A stretch of DNA of 64,000 bases from Idiomarina baltica OS145 (GCF_000152885.1 NZ_CH672406.1:108761-172760), one strand, 5' to 3'; positions 1-10,086 are shown, counted from the stretch's first letter. Notes: generated by a model not told the origin, from the letters alone. Translations and numbers: made by a program.

Positions 1-972
1 CTGTTTTTCGTACCTTGGCCACTTGTTAGCACTTGGCTTGCGCCACTCCCCAACACTATTCAGCAACAAATAGATGAAGCGACGCAAGACCATTTTGACG
101 GAATGATTGTTTACGTTCAGCAAGGACAACAACCGGCAACGATATTCACCGCGGGGTGGCACGATAGAGCCAAGCAGTTGCCTGCTGAACCTAATGCGTT
201 ATTTAAGATCGCGAGTATCAGTAAGCTTTATGTAGCGCTAGCAACAACAAAGCTCATCAACGACGGTCAGCTATCCCTAAATGACTCGCTTAGCCAGCTG
301 TTACCTAAAGTCAGTCAACACCTTCCAAACGCTAATGAAATTACGTTGCGAATGCTTTTACAACATCGGAGTGGACTTCCTAACTTCACAGATACGCCCA
401 ACTACTGGTCAAATCCACCCGCAACAGCGTCGGAAAAACTCGCACTTATTATGGATGAGCCCGCTGATTTTGCACCCGATTCCGATTATGCATATTGCAA
501 TACAAACTATTTACTACTTACCCAAATTATTAACCATACTGTGGGTTATTCGTATCAACAGTACATTACCGATCGCATTTTACAACCATTAGCACTTCAG
601 AATACTTACTTCTCGCTCGACGCAATTAATATCAAGGATCTCATGGGTGGTTACTACGTCGGTGTACAACCTAATATAAAAGAAAATGACTATGGTTCGA
701 TGATTGCCAGTATTACCGATGTTGGGCGATTCATTCGAGCACTTAACGACGGCTCTGCATTTGCACCCGGCGAACAAGCGATTTATTCATCGGTTTACAA
801 GTTCGAACACGGAGGCTTGATACCCGGCTATCAGAGCTTAGCCGAGTATCACCCAGACATCGATACGGTCGTTGTTCAGTTCGTAAACACAACCGATTTT
901 GACGGATACGAATGGAACCTCTCGGAAATATACATAAACCGTATTGTGGATATCCTTAAAAAGAAGCCTTAA
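1..972 (+). CDS. Serine hydrolase, class C beta-lactamase/DD-peptidase fold (5' partial)
   Basis: The frame is open from the first base of the window, so the gene starts upstream; the ATG at 103 is internal. The visible N-terminus is hydrophobic and may be the tail of a signal peptide. The three penicillin-recognising motifs are present: SISK (SxxK nucleophile, visible residues 72-75), YCN (YxN, about 165-167) and HGG (KTG equivalent, about 270-272). Such proteins hydrolyse amide or ester bonds in the periplasm; the substrate cannot be told. Its stop overlaps by 4 bp the stop of the convergent lipoprotein gene. A true AmpC beta-lactamase is less likely because HGG replaces KTG. Confidence 0.85.
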   Translation: MFFVPWPLVSTWLAPLPNTIQQQIDEATQDHFDGMIVYVQQGQQPATIFTAGWHDRAKQLPAEPNALFKIASISKLYVALATTKLINDGQLSLNDSLSQLLPKVSQHLPNANEITLRMLLQHRSGLPNFTDTPNYWSNPPATASEKLALIMDEPADFAPDSDYAYCNTNYLLLTQIINHTVGYSYQQYITDRILQPLALQNTYFSLDAINIKDLMGGYYVGVQPNIKENDYGSMIASITDVGRFIRALNDGSAFAPGEQAIYSSVYKFEHGGLIPGYQSLAEYHPDIDTVVVQFVNTTDFDGYEWNLSEIYINRIVDILKKKP

Positions 973-1478
973 CTGGCTTCTTTTTGTTTCGCAAACTTAT
1001 CAATCGTATTGGCATCGACGTCACAAGCGGCTTTAAATTCTTCCGAACCTTCATTTTTACCCACCTTAAATACCGAAAAAATTCGGGTCGTAACAGGGGT
1101 ACGTTCGACATTTTGTTCAGTCGGTTTAAAGCGAAGGTAATCTAAGCTCACGATAAGTGCTTTGGCAGCCGTTTCGTTCGGGTATGCATATTCAACTTTA
1201 TGGCTTGCGACGCGTCCCTCGCTATTTATTGTATAGATAATTGAGGCACATCCATTTTGGTTGTTGCGTGCAAGTGAGCGTGAGTATTGATCAGACAACT
1301 TTAGTGTTTTTTCTTGCTCCTCAACGACCCAATAGTCGGTATAAGCCTGACCATCTTTTTCTTTGGTTAAGTCCAAAGCATATTCAGGCTCTTCAGGTAA
1401 GTCCCGCCCCATACTTTCACATCCAATTAGCCCGAGTAAACAAATTGCTCCCGAGAGCCCAAATGCCAACTTTTTCAT
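969..1478 (-). CDS. Lipoprotein with TonB C-terminal-like domain
   Basis: The 169-residue protein has a lipoprotein signal peptide with lipobox LIGC (Cys20), so it is probably anchored in an envelope membrane. Residues 75-140 follow the alternating pattern of the TonB C-terminal fold: a beta strand ending in an EGRV turn, a run of alanine-rich helix, then RFKPTEQN and a last strand. No proline-rich spacer or N-terminal TM anchor of a true TonB is present, so it is not an energiser. Its role is unknown. It converges on the serine hydrolase gene. Start chosen at the ATG that gives an intact signal peptide. Confidence 0.7.
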   Translation of the reverse strand: MKKLAFGLSGAICLLGLIGCESMGRDLPEEPEYALDLTKEKDGQAYTDYWVVEEQEKTLKLSDQYSRSLARNNQNGCASIIYTINSEGRVASHKVEYAYPNETAAKALIVSLDYLRFKPTEQNVERTPVTTRIFSVFKVGKNEGSEEFKAACDVDANTIDKFAKQKEAS

Positions 1479-1659
1479 TTTTATATCCTCGTAAATTGAC
1501 CAGATTAGCTATTTTTATCATAAATCATATCAGACTGTTACTAAAAATTAACATAAAATGTCTGCTGGCTTTTCACAGATTGAAACCTAAACTACGATAT
1601 GGTTATATACTTATTATTAGTGAGTATATTTAAGCAATTTTTTATTAAGAGGTAACATC

Positions 1660-2532
1660 ATGTCAGCGCTCAAGCCCGTTGTGACTCACTTTTTTGATGA
1701 GCCGACAAATACCTATAGTTATGTGGTAAAAGATCCCAATTCATCGCACTGTGCAATAGTCGATTCGGTGCTGGATTTTGATTATGCCGCAGGTCGTACA
1801 AGCACCGAGTCTGCTGAACGTATCTTAAAGTTCATCAAGGATAATCACCTCACCGTTGATTGGATATTAGAAACCCATGTCCACGCTGATCACTTATCTG
1901 CCGCGCCCTTTTTAAAAGAGCATACTGGCGCCCAACTGGGCATTGGCGAGCATATTAAAACCGTACAGGAGACCTTCGGAAAAGCATTTAATGAGGGCAC
2001 TGAGTTTCAGCGCGATGGCAGCCAATTTGATCACCTGTTTGCCGATGGCGACACGTTCAGCATAGGCGAGCTACAAGCACAGGTATTACACACACCAGGT
2101 CACACACCGGCTTGTTTAACCTACGTAATTGGTGATGCAGCGTTTGTCGGTGACACGCTATTTATGCCCGACTATGGTACAGCGCGGTGTGACTTCCCAG
2201 GAGGTGACGCCCGCACCTTGTATCGCTCGATTCAAAAGGTCTTTGCACTTCCCGACCAAACACGGCTATTTATGTGTCACGATTATAAAGCGCCCGATCG
2301 CGATGAGTACGCATTTGAAACAACGGTTGCGGAAGAAAAACAAAACAACGTACATGTAGGCGGCGGCACAACCGAGGACGAGTTTGTAAAAATGCGCACC
2401 GAACGCGACGCGACACTCAATATGCCGCGTTTAATTTTGCCATCAGTGCAAATCAACATGCGCGCCGGCCACCTCCCACAACCAGAAAACAACGGCCAAC
2501 GCTATCTCAAACTCCCCCTCAACCTGTTTTAG
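1660..2532 (+). CDS. MBL-fold hydrolase, persulfide dioxygenase/Blh-like
   Basis: The 290-residue protein carries the metallo-beta-lactamase motif THVHADH at about 72-78, a second metal ligand in HTPGHT (about 146-151), GDTLF (about 164-168) and a distal His in MCHDYK (about 206-211). This spacing and the short C-terminal tail match the ETHE1/Blh group, which oxidises glutathione persulfide or detoxifies sulfide using one iron. The start at 1660 is preceded by AGAGG. The gene stands alone and is followed by a strong hairpin. A glyoxalase II function is the main alternative. Confidence 0.85.
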   Translation: MSALKPVVTHFFDEPTNTYSYVVKDPNSSHCAIVDSVLDFDYAAGRTSTESAERILKFIKDNHLTVDWILETHVHADHLSAAPFLKEHTGAQLGIGEHIKTVQETFGKAFNEGTEFQRDGSQFDHLFADGDTFSIGELQAQVLHTPGHTPACLTYVIGDAAFVGDTLFMPDYGTARCDFPGGDARTLYRSIQKVFALPDQTRLFMCHDYKAPDRDEYAFETTVAEEKQNNVHVGGGTTEDEFVKMRTERDATLNMPRLILPSVQINMRAGHLPQPENNGQRYLKLPLNLF

Positions 2533-2535
2533 TAG

Positions 2536-2554
2536 GTCGCGCCTTTGGCGCGAC
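2536..2554. terminator. Hairpin GTCGCGCC-TTT-GGCGCGAC after the MBL gene
   Basis: An 8-bp perfect stem with a TTT loop begins 4 bases after the MBL stop codon. There is no clean U-tract, so it may be a 3'-end stabiliser or bidirectional terminator between convergent genes. It is a sequence variant of the hairpin family at 35-39 kb: first and third stem pairs differ but pairing is kept. Confidence 0.6.
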
Positions 2555-2561
2555 GCTTGAT

Positions 2562-3188
2562 TTATTCCTTCTCTAATAAATAACCTGCCAAGTTTATCAA
2601 GCTTGCAGTGAGGTCATCACTATCACGTAAGCTGGTCGGATTAATTCGGTACTTTCCATTCACGACAAAAGTCGGTGTTGCTCTCACGCCCAGCTTATCT
2701 ATCAGACGTTGCCACTGATTAAACCGCGCTGTTACAGCGAAGCTCGCGATACCCTTATCAAAAGTCTGACCGTCGATACCGTTTACAATAAATACGTTAC
2801 GAATATCCTCTGGCTCTCGTAATAAGTGACCCTTTTTAAAATTGTAATCGAACATCACACGATTTATTTTCTCTGCAATATCCATTTTTTGCGCAAGAAT
2901 ATACGCGCGAGTAATTGTACTCCCCGCCTCGGGACTCGGTGCAACTGATGCGACATGGACCTTGCTAAACTGATCGGCAAAAGCTGTTTTCATGGCGTCT
3001 GCAATGGGTTCGTAGCGATAACAGTACGAGCAGTACAACGAATAGAATTCGACTAGACCATCGTCATTTGCCTGGTCGACACCGTCAATAACATCGTAAT
3101 GAACACCTTCTTTAAACGTTTGACTCGCGGCTGGAGCGCACAAAAACACCATAATCGACACCAGGGTCGCTTGAATAAAATATCTCAT
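2562..3188 (-). CDS. dsbA: DsbA-family thiol:disulfide oxidoreductase
   Basis: The 208-residue protein has a signal peptide of about 22 residues, a thioredoxin-fold active site CSYC (about 53-56) following an FYSLY strand, and the cis-proline loop ATPTFVVNG (about 170-178). DsbA enzymes introduce disulfides into exported proteins in the periplasm. Length matches the family. The active-site dipeptide is SY instead of the common PH, which should alter redox potential. It is divergent from the arsenic operon. A second chromosomal dsbA may exist elsewhere; this could be a specialised copy. Confidence 0.9.
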   Translation of the reverse strand: MRYFIQATLVSIMVFLCAPAASQTFKEGVHYDVIDGVDQANDDGLVEFYSLYCSYCYRYEPIADAMKTAFADQFSKVHVASVAPSPEAGSTITRAYILAQKMDIAEKINRVMFDYNFKKGHLLREPEDIRNVFIVNGIDGQTFDKGIASFAVTARFNQWQRLIDKLGVRATPTFVVNGKYRINPTSLRDSDDLTASLINLAGYLLEKE

Positions 3189-3262
3189 TAATCACCTTAG
3201 ATTGTTATTTTTATTTACATTAATTGTTGTCATACCCTCTGTCCACCGCAATCCTAAATCAT

Positions 3263-3306
3263 TTGACATGTGTTTTTTCATATATATGATTTACCATATA
3301 TATGAA
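3263..3306 (+). promoter_or_regulatory. arsR promoter with ArsR-type operator
   Basis: TTGACA (3263-3268) and TATGAT (3285-3290) with a 16-base spacer form a near-consensus sigma-70 promoter. A perfect inverted repeat, TTCATATATATG (3277-3288) and CATATATATGAA (3295-3306), with a 6-base centre, overlaps the -10 box. Its AT-rich 12-bp arms and position fit an ArsR operator that blocks RNA polymerase until arsenite binds the repressor. The operator function is inferred. Confidence 0.8.
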
Positions 3307-3321
3307 ATAGGAACGGACACG

Positions 3322-3654
3322 ATGACCCCATTACAGCTTTTTAAATGTCTAGCGGATGATACCCGTTTAAAGTCCGTGCTGATTGTAAGCACGCTTGAGG
3401 AAGCTTGCGTCTGCGATCTTATGGACGCGCTGGAGCTTGACCAGCCGAAGGTCTCGCGCCACCTCGCTGAACTGCGTAAGTGCAATATCGTGCTGGGTGA
3501 ACGCCGTGGTAAGTGGGTGTATTACCAACTGCACCCTCACCTACCCACGTGGGCAAAAGACATCATTACGCAGGCTGCACGCAATAATTTAGACTACTTT
3601 TCCGCGGCCCTCGAAAAGCTTAAACAGGCGAAAGCCCGAGGCGCTAGCTGCTAA
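3322..3654 (+). CDS. arsR: ArsR/SmtB-family metalloregulator
   Basis: The 110-residue protein contains the ArsR arsenite-binding motif as EACVCDL (about 27-33; usual ELCVCDL), both cysteines kept, then a winged helix with recognition helix QPKVSRHLAELRK (about 42-54) and a C-terminal dimer helix. It represses the ars operon until As(III) or Sb(III) binds. The ATG at 3322 is chosen because GGAAC precedes it and it gives the family length; a longer reading frame from 3202 would run through the promoter and operator. arsC and acr3 follow at 15-base spacing. Confidence 0.95.
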   Translation: MTPLQLFKCLADDTRLKSVLIVSTLEEACVCDLMDALELDQPKVSRHLAELRKCNIVLGERRGKWVYYQLHPHLPTWAKDIITQAARNNLDYFSAALEKLKQAKARGASC

Positions 3655-3669
3655 CTAAAAAGGTTTCTT

Positions 3670-4137
3670 GTGAAAATACTCTACATCTGTACCCATAATC
3701 GCTGTCGTAGCATTTTATCAGAAGCGATCACCAACCACTTTGCCAGCGATCATATTCAGGCAAAAAGCGCTGGGAGCCAACCTGCAGGCGAGGTACACCC
3801 TCTCTCACTGCGTTATTTGAACGAAGCCGGTATATCGACCGAAGGGCTGCAAAGCCAGTCTTGGGATGACTTCGAATACTTCAAACCCGACGTCGTCATT
3901 ACCGTCTGTGACTCGGCGGCAGGCGAGGCTTGCCCGGTTTGGTTCGGACAATCAATTAAAATGCATTGGGGACTTGCCGACCCTTCAAAGCTTGAAGGCA
4001 CCGAAGAAGAGATTGCCGCCGCTTTCCGCGAGTGTATCAAAGAAATCAAACACCGCGTCAGTCATTTGCAAGGGATAGCTGAACAAGCTTTATCTCAAAG
4101 CCAGTTAAAACATGCTTTAAGTGAGTTGATTAATTAA
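3670..4137 (+). CDS. arsC: Arsenate reductase, thioredoxin-coupled LMW-phosphatase type
   Basis: The 155-residue protein begins with the CX5R phosphatase loop, CTHNRCRS (about 7-14), and carries a VCDSA..ACP segment (about 77-86) with the two downstream cysteines used for the thiol relay. It reduces arsenate to arsenite with thioredoxin in the cytoplasm, feeding the arsenite exporter next door. The extra Cys at the sixth loop position (NRCRS) is common in proteobacterial members. It lies in an operon with arsR and acr3. Confidence 0.93.
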   Translation: MKILYICTHNRCRSILSEAITNHFASDHIQAKSAGSQPAGEVHPLSLRYLNEAGISTEGLQSQSWDDFEYFKPDVVITVCDSAAGEACPVWFGQSIKMHWGLADPSKLEGTEEEIAAAFRECIKEIKHRVSHLQGIAEQALSQSQLKHALSELIN

Positions 4138-4152
4138 AAAATAGGAATATTC

Positions 4153-5172
4153 ATGGGTTTATTTGAACGTTATTTGTCTGTTTGGGTGGCACTTGCCATC
4201 ATCGCAGGTATCGCCCTGGGTATTGCAGTCCCAGGGGTTTTTACCGTTGTATCAGAGCTTGAGTATGCCCACGTTAACTTAGTTATCGCAGTGCTCATCT
4301 GGCTCATGATTTACCCGATCATGGTACAGGTCGACTTCTCATCCATTAAAGATGTCGGTAAAAAACCAAAAGGCTTGGTATTAACCTTGGTCATCAACTG
4401 GCTGATCAAGCCGTTTACCATGGCACTACTGGGGTGGCTGTTCTTTAAAGGGTTGTTTGCCGACTGGGTCGACCCGCAAACCGCATCCGAGTATATCGCC
4501 GGTATGATCCTACTGGGTGTTGCACCCTGTACCGCGATGGTGTTCATTTGGAGTCAACTGACAAAGGGTGACGCGAACTACACCTTAGTGCAGGTTTCTA
4601 TTAACGACGTCATCATGATATTTGCATTCGCACCTATCGCCGGCTTACTTTTGGGCGTAACGGATATCACAGTGCCGTGGGATACCTTGTTGCTGAGCGT
4701 TGTACTGTATGTGTTGATACCACTCATTGTTGGCGCATTAACACGCCAGAAGCTGGATAAAGCCAACGACCACACACGCCTGAACAACTTTCTCGCGACT
4801 ATGAAGCCGTGGTCGATCGTGGGTCTGCTCGCGACGGTTGTCCTACTGTTTGGTTTTCAATCCGAAACCATTATCGAAAAACCGCAGGCGATTGTACTCA
4901 TAGCGATTCCGCTACTGATTCAAACCTACGGTATTTTCGCAGTGGCGTATTTCTTAGCGAAGAAAATGAAGTTGCCGCATAACGTGGCTGCGCCCGCCTG
5001 CATGATAGGCACTTCAAACTTTTTCGAACTCGCAGTGGCGGTTGCCATCTCATTGTTCGGCCTGCACTCAGGTGCGGCACTCGCTACCGTTGTGGGCGTA
5101 TTAGTCGAAGTACCTGTCATGCTCTCATTGGTGTGGTTTGCTAACCGCACGCGGCATTGGTTTAACGACTAA
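4153..5172 (+). CDS. acr3: ACR3-family arsenite efflux permease
   Basis: The 339-residue protein has about ten hydrophobic segments and the ACR3 signature [13 protein letters not shown] (about 117-129) with the conserved Cys, followed by SINDVIM (about 149-155). It exports As(III) across the inner membrane using the proton motive force. It is the last gene of arsR-arsC-acr3 and its stop overlaps by 4 bp that of the convergent haem receptor gene. It belongs to the BASS/ACR3 superfamily and not to the unrelated ArsB. Confidence 0.94.
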   Translation: MGLFERYLSVWVALAIIAGIALGIAVPGVFTVVSELEYAHVNLVIAVLIWLMIYPIMVQVDFSSIKDVGKKPKGLVLTLVINWLIKPFTMALLGWLFFKGLFADWVDPQTASEYIAGMILLGVAPCTAMVFIWSQLTKGDANYTLVQVSINDVIMIFAFAPIAGLLLGVTDITVPWDTLLLSVVLYVLIPLIVGALTRQKLDKANDHTRLNNFLATMKPWSIVGLLATVVLLFGFQSETIIEKPQAIVLIAIPLLIQTYGIFAVAYFLAKKMKLPHNVAAPACMIGTSNFFELAVAVAISLFGLHSGAALATVVGVLVEVPVMLSLVWFANRTRHWFND

Positions 5173-7304
5173 AAACGATACGATGCCTGTATCGCAAATG
5201 ACCGACCGGGCTGGCTGTACTGCTCGGTCGGCGCATCTGCTGACAGTCCTGCGACACGTTGGTAAGGCACATAATACTTATCGGTTACATTGAGTGCCGC
5301 CAAGTTCACCTGCCAATCGCCCAAGCGCACACCCGCCAAAACATCCACAGTGGTATAGCCTGCCGTTTCGATATAAGGTCCCGACTCGGCCGACGCACTC
5401 GGTACATCATCCATGGCAGCAACCGCATTAACAATACCTCGGATATGCCAGTTATCAGCAAAGTAACCGAGCGAAAAATTCCCCGAAAGCGGCGATAATG
5501 AGGTCAACGCCTCGCCCGTCGCATCGTTCTCACCCGTTACGTAGGCAGCGGATGTATCGACACGCATGAAGTCAGTGAGCCAATGCGTCACACTCGCTTC
5601 AGCTCCCTTGATTGTCACTTCATCTTGATTCACATACTGATATTCAACCCGATCAACGCCTGGAATATAAGTGGGGCTCGTGCCTACAACCGCAGTCTCG
5701 ATAAAATCATCAAAGCGACTGTAAAACGCGGCTAGGTTCCATCGCGTGGTGTCATTACTGAACTTTAATCCCGCTTCTACGGCGCGACTGCTTTCTGGCT
5801 GTAAGTCGGGGTTAGGCAAGATGGCATAAAACGGCTCAATGCCATGGCTCTGATAGGCTTGGTCATGCGGGGGGATCTTAAAGCCCTCGGCGTATTGCAG
5901 ATAGCCGCGTATGCCCGACTCAAAGGTATACACACCCGCTACCTTAGGTGAAAATGCCGTCTCGTTGATATCTGCAAGCTCAGACATATCGTACAGCGTG
6001 TTCTCATTTGGACTCATCTCATAGTGGTCAACTCGCGCACCAACAATCAGTTTAAAAGCGGTCTCTTTAAACGTGATGTTATCCTGCAAAAACACACCTG
6101 TTAGCCATGTTTCGGCGCCGGGGAAGGCTTTCTGCGGCTCATTATCTTGCATTACTGTGCCATCGCTCGCGATACGTGTCTTGAATCGCGGTCGCTCGGT
6201 GTCGTAGTAATCAGCATCAAAGCCATACACGAGATCATGACGTGTTGAGGCGGCATCAAGTTGCTTTTGTGCTTGCCAACGCGCACCCATGATCCGTTGT
6301 TCAAAACCATAGTCATTGTAATCGGTATACGCGCCCGCTTGGCTTGCTCCCGCGCTGACCTGGTCGCTGCCTTGCTCATAATCCGTCAAATACAACTGCC
6401 AATGCTGCGAGTCGGCGAATGCGTTGGGCTGATTACGCTGATAGCCCACCGAAAGCGCCGTTTGACGATTGTCGTCGTCGGTTTGATTAGTTTCCGCAAT
6501 AAACTGTTGAGTGTTTTGCTGAAAGTGGTCCAACGTAAACTTCAGTTCATCATCACCGATATCAAGTGCCCATTTAGCTAACACACTCTGGCTGTCGTAA
6601 TCATAACCGGGCAAAGATTCCTCATAGTTCTGTGTCTCCTGACCTTGTCGCGCGGACACCTGAATCATCGCACTCGAGCCATCAAACTGCCGCGCTCCAC
6701 TAAAGCCGAGCTTTGTCTCATCAGTGAGACCATCAAAGCCAAAACTCAAGCGCGCTGCTTTGTCATTGCCGTTTAACACATCACTCGGATCGGGCGTTGA
6801 TATTACAATCACGCCACCTAAGCCATCCGAACCGTAAAGTGGTGATGCGGCCGCTTTCGCTACTTCAATTTGCTGTACCTGGGCCACATCTAAGTAACCG
6901 CGCCCCACCAAATAACCGCCTCCACCTGCGTAGGCATCGTTAAGTCGACGACCGTCTTTAATGTACTCCACCCGATTACCACCGATTCCTCGAATCGATA
7001 AGGTTTGTGCCTGCCCTTGGGTTCCCGTCGACTGAATACTCGGGTCATAGCGGAAAACATCCGCGAGACCATTACTCACTTGCATATCAATATCGTCTGC
7101 CGAAATAACGCTTACTGCGCCCGCGACATCCTCGAGCTTCTCCTCAGTACGCGAACCTGTGACCACTAAAATCTCATCAACGCTCTGGTCGGCTGCAGGT
7201 AAATTCACCTCTGCGGCATACACACCGCTGGTCATAGTTGTCGCGATGGCAGCGGCCAATAGCGAAGGTTTAAAAGCATCGGTTTTCTTAATCCAAACGT
7301 TCAC
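5169..7304 (-). CDS. TonB-dependent outer-membrane haem receptor
   Basis: After a signal peptide, the plug carries the TonB-box-like stretch EILVVTGSR, then [21 protein letters not shown] and a [10 protein letters not shown] plug end; a long beta-barrel follows and ends in the outer-membrane signature with terminal Phe (SYRF). It is divergent from hmuTUV-hugZ, which points to haem or haemoglobin as ligand. The GTG at 7304 is chosen because GGAG lies 6 bases upstream; the in-frame TTG at 7316 overlaps that ribosome site. About 711 residues, normal for HmuR/HutA-type receptors. Confidence 0.88.
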   Translation of the reverse strand: MNVWIKKTDAFKPSLLAAAIATTMTSGVYAAEVNLPAADQSVDEILVVTGSRTEEKLEDVAGAVSVISADDIDMQVSNGLADVFRYDPSIQSTGTQGQAQTLSIRGIGGNRVEYIKDGRRLNDAYAGGGGYLVGRGYLDVAQVQQIEVAKAAASPLYGSDGLGGVIVISTPDPSDVLNGNDKAARLSFGFDGLTDETKLGFSGARQFDGSSAMIQVSARQGQETQNYEESLPGYDYDSQSVLAKWALDIGDDELKFTLDHFQQNTQQFIAETNQTDDDNRQTALSVGYQRNQPNAFADSQHWQLYLTDYEQGSDQVSAGASQAGAYTDYNDYGFEQRIMGARWQAQKQLDAASTRHDLVYGFDADYYDTERPRFKTRIASDGTVMQDNEPQKAFPGAETWLTGVFLQDNITFKETAFKLIVGARVDHYEMSPNENTLYDMSELADINETAFSPKVAGVYTFESGIRGYLQYAEGFKIPPHDQAYQSHGIEPFYAILPNPDLQPESSRAVEAGLKFSNDTTRWNLAAFYSRFDDFIETAVVGTSPTYIPGVDRVEYQYVNQDEVTIKGAEASVTHWLTDFMRVDTSAAYVTGENDATGEALTSLSPLSGNFSLGYFADNWHIRGIVNAVAAMDDVPSASAESGPYIETAGYTTVDVLAGVRLGDWQVNLAALNVTDKYYVPYQRVAGLSADAPTEQYSQPGRSFAIQASYRF

Positions 7305-7442
7305 AAGCTTCTCCAATTTCTTTGAATGACAAAACAGGCATCGTGAAAACGCAATAGATCTAAACGAAAACTATTTGCATTTGCAACTAAAACTTACTAT
7401 TTTATTTTACGCAATCGCAAATCAGAACGATAAGAGGCTCCT
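7305..7442. promoter_or_regulatory. Divergent promoter region with possible Fur box
   Basis: The 138-bp gap between the divergent haem receptor and hmuT is AT-rich and contains GCAAATGCAAATAGTTTTC on the minus strand (7366-7384), which resembles the repeated GATAAT hexamers of a Fur box with two changes per hexamer. A TACTATTTTATTTT stretch at 7396-7409 could hold a -10 element. Iron control through Fur is expected for haem genes, but the match is weak and inferred. Confidence 0.4.
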
Positions 7443-8285
7443 ATGACGCGGCTTTACAGAATATTGAAACACTCGTTGCTTATATTGGCAGCAGCCCTGC
7501 CCTTGCTCACTCACGCGCAAAACTCACCTCAAGGAGGAATAATTACCGCAGGTGGCACGTTAACCGACATCGTATTTGCCGTCGGGGGTGGCGACAAAGT
7601 GATTGGTGTGGATACTTCAAGCACCTCGCCCAGTGCTGTGCATAAGCTCCCTAAAGTTGGTTATTACCGCAACCTGTCCGCAGAGGGCGTGCTTAGCTTT
7701 AATCCGAAGCAAGTATGGGTACTCGAAGGCGCTGGCAGTGAACGCGCATTAGCACAAATCGAAACGGCCGGTGTACCTGTTACAGAATTCGATAAGCCCA
7801 CAACGCTATCTGAACTGTATGCTCTGATTGAACAAGTCGCCGACCAACTTGGTACACCGGATCGCGCTGAGCCCGTAATTAACAGCATTAAAGACAAGTT
7901 TCATCCCGTTTCGCGTGCGCAACCACTCAGTGGCCTTTTTGTCTTGCAAGTATCCGAACGCGGTGTTGTCGCGGCGGGTCACGACAGCGTCCCCGATTTA
8001 CTATTCAGCCAGTCGGACATTACCAATGTGGTAGACCACAAAGGCTTCAAAACCGTGTCGCGCGAGCATTTATTGGTAAACCAGCCTGACTTTATCGTCG
8101 CGCCCTCGCACGTGGTCGATGCCGCTGGGGGACGCGAGCAATTCTGCCAAAACGCAACCTTACAGTTATTAAACGCGGGGCAATCCTGCCAGCTATTGGT
8201 GATGGACTCGTTACTCGCACTGGGAATGACCACCCGCATTGCCGAAGCACATGAGGCGCTTTTAGCGTATGTTAATGACCTTTGA
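7443..8285 (+). CDS. hmuT: Haem ABC transporter periplasmic binding protein
   Basis: The 280-residue protein has a signal peptide ending near THAQ (about 26), then the PBP-III start AGGTLTDIVFAVGGGDKVIGVD and the KLPKVGYYRNLSAEGVLSF stretch typical of HmuT/ShuT, where a Tyr in this region ligates haem. It delivers haem from the receptor to the HmuUV permease. AAGAGG precedes the ATG. Its 3' end overlaps the permease gene by 17 bp. Confidence 0.92.
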   Translation: MTRLYRILKHSLLILAAALPLLTHAQNSPQGGIITAGGTLTDIVFAVGGGDKVIGVDTSSTSPSAVHKLPKVGYYRNLSAEGVLSFNPKQVWVLEGAGSERALAQIETAGVPVTEFDKPTTLSELYALIEQVADQLGTPDRAEPVINSIKDKFHPVSRAQPLSGLFVLQVSERGVVAAGHDSVPDLLFSQSDITNVVDHKGFKTVSREHLLVNQPDFIVAPSHVVDAAGGREQFCQNATLQLLNAGQSCQLLVMDSLLALGMTTRIAEAHEALLAYVNDL

Positions 8286-9297
8286 GCGACGCCGCTGGCT
8301 AATTGCCGGCACCCTCGGGATCCTGGCAAGTAGCTGGCTGCTGTTATCGAGCGGCCCGGTGCTGAGTGATTGGCGGCTACCGCTGATGTGGTTGCCCGGC
8401 TTCGGCACGCCCATGAGTGAACTCGAACAAACTGTCGTCACACAATTGCGTTTACCGCGTTTGGTTTTGGGGCTCTTGGTGGGCGCGGTATTGGCGCAAA
8501 GCGGCACAGCCATGCAAACCTTGTGTCGCAATCCACTGGCTGATCCGGGCCTCATCGGTATCTCTGGCGGCGCCGCAGTATTTGCCCTCGCAGTGATCGC
8601 ATTGGGTGAACAAATCGGTTTACAAGGCAGTGTTTGGGTCTCTTTGGCCGCCTTTCTGGGCGCCCTAGTCACCACCTTTGTTGTCTATCGCTTAGCTGGC
8701 GGTAAAACAGGCGTCGACGTCGCCACGTTGTTACTTGCCGGTGTGGCAATTAACGCGCTAGCCGGCTCATTACTCGGCTTACTGAGTTATTACGCCGATG
8801 ACGATGCACTGCGACTAATGAGTTTTTGGCAAATGGGTTCACTCGCGGGTGCCAGTTGGCAGCAGTTACCCTTAGGCGTGGTGCTCATGGGTGTCAGCTC
8901 AATCGCACTATTTATGTTGCGCAAGCCGATTAACACGCTACTACTGGGTGAACGCCAAGCACGTTACTTAGGAGTAAACACCGTGTCACTTAAGCGGCAA
9001 TTGATTATTTGGGTGGCATTAGGTGTGGGCGGCGCAGTCGCATTGACCGGTATGATCGGCTTTGTCGGTTTAATTATACCCCACATTGCTCGCATGCTGG
9101 TGGGCGCTAATATTCGTTGGCTGATGCCTGTATCCATGTTGTTTGGTGCCGCAGTTTTGGTACTCACCGACTGGATCGCTAAAACCATCGTTGCGCCAGC
9201 TGAATTACCCATCGGGATAATCACCGCCGCAGTGGGCGCTCCTTTCTTCATCTATCTGCTCATCCAACAAAAACGGAGGCTTCATGCTGGATATTAA
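8269..9297 (+). CDS. hmuU: Haem ABC transporter permease, FecCD family
   Basis: The 342-residue membrane protein shows the FecCD signature near TVVTQLRLPRLVLGLLVG and the coupling region FVGLIIPHIARMLVG (about 265-279). About ten TM segments are visible. It forms the inner-membrane channel with HmuV. The start overlaps hmuT by 17 bp; an alternative ATG lies at 8275. The 3' end overlaps hmuV by 14 bp, so all three are translationally coupled. Confidence 0.93.
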   Translation: MLMTFERRRWLIAGTLGILASSWLLLSSGPVLSDWRLPLMWLPGFGTPMSELEQTVVTQLRLPRLVLGLLVGAVLAQSGTAMQTLCRNPLADPGLIGISGGAAVFALAVIALGEQIGLQGSVWVSLAAFLGALVTTFVVYRLAGGKTGVDVATLLLAGVAINALAGSLLGLLSYYADDDALRLMSFWQMGSLAGASWQQLPLGVVLMGVSSIALFMLRKPINTLLLGERQARYLGVNTVSLKRQLIIWVALGVGGAVALTGMIGFVGLIIPHIARMLVGANIRWLMPVSMLFGAAVLVLTDWIAKTIVAPAELPIGIITAAVGAPFFIYLLIQQKRRLHAGY

Positions 9298-10063
9298 AAT
9301 CACTCATGTTAACTATAGTCATAAACGGCTATTGGGCGCGTTCGACCTATCCCTTGAAGCCGGCGAATTTGTTGCTGTGATTGGTGAAAATGGCGCAGGT
9401 AAATCCACTCTACTCAATACGTTGGCAGGCGAACTCGATTACCACGGCAGTATTCAGCTCAACGGCCGCGAACTCACAAGCTGGATACCGGCCCAACTCG
9501 CACCCGTTCGCGCGGTGATGGAGCAAAAACTCAGTGCGCCGTTTGGCCTCACAGTAGCGGAGCTGGTCGGTATGGGGCGATTTTGGTCTCATGAGCCTGA
9601 TTATGCAGCACACCAACGCGCACTGAACTGGCTCGAACGACTGGATGCCGCAAAGTTTGCCGAGCGCACCATGGATACCTTGTCTGGCGGTGAACAGCAA
9701 CGAGCACATATCGCGCGTTGCTTGTGTCAGCTCGATGTCACGGTGCCCGGCGAGCAAATGCTGCTGCTCGATGAACCGACTTCTGCGCTTGATGTGTATC
9801 ACCAACATTCTGTGCTCGCAGAACTGCGTCGTTTTACTCAGCAAGGTAATTTAGTTGTCGCAGTGATGCACGATCTGAACTTAGCTTCGCTCTATGCGGA
9901 CAATATTTTGCTGCTCGCCGACGGCGAACTTAAGCATTTTGCCAAACCCGAGGCGGTGTTTCGTACCGAAATACTTGAACAAACTTATCGCAGTCCGGTC
10001 TACATCAGTGAGCACCCGAGTATTCGCAAACCCATGATTTTTACCGAACCCAGACACCTATAA
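9284..10063 (+). CDS. hmuV: Haem ABC transporter ATPase
   Basis: The 259-residue ABC ATPase has Walker A GENGAGKST (about 34-42), the Q-loop region VMEQKLSAPFGLTV, signature LSGGEQQR (about 130-137), Walker B LLLDEPTSALD (about 154-164) and the switch His in VMHDLN. It powers haem import through HmuU. It overlaps hmuU by 14 bp and precedes hugZ by 23 bases. Confidence 0.94.
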   Translation: MLDIKITHVNYSHKRLLGAFDLSLEAGEFVAVIGENGAGKSTLLNTLAGELDYHGSIQLNGRELTSWIPAQLAPVRAVMEQKLSAPFGLTVAELVGMGRFWSHEPDYAAHQRALNWLERLDAAKFAERTMDTLSGGEQQRAHIARCLCQLDVTVPGEQMLLLDEPTSALDVYHQHSVLAELRRFTQQGNLVVAVMHDLNLASLYADNILLLADGELKHFAKPEAVFRTEILEQTYRSPVYISEHPSIRKPMIFTEPRHL

Positions 10064-10086
10064 CAACGAACTTTAAGAGGTTAAAA

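Noticed and set aside
3202-3321. N-terminal extension of arsR
   Set aside because: It would translate through the promoter and operator and adds an unrelated hydrophobic stretch.
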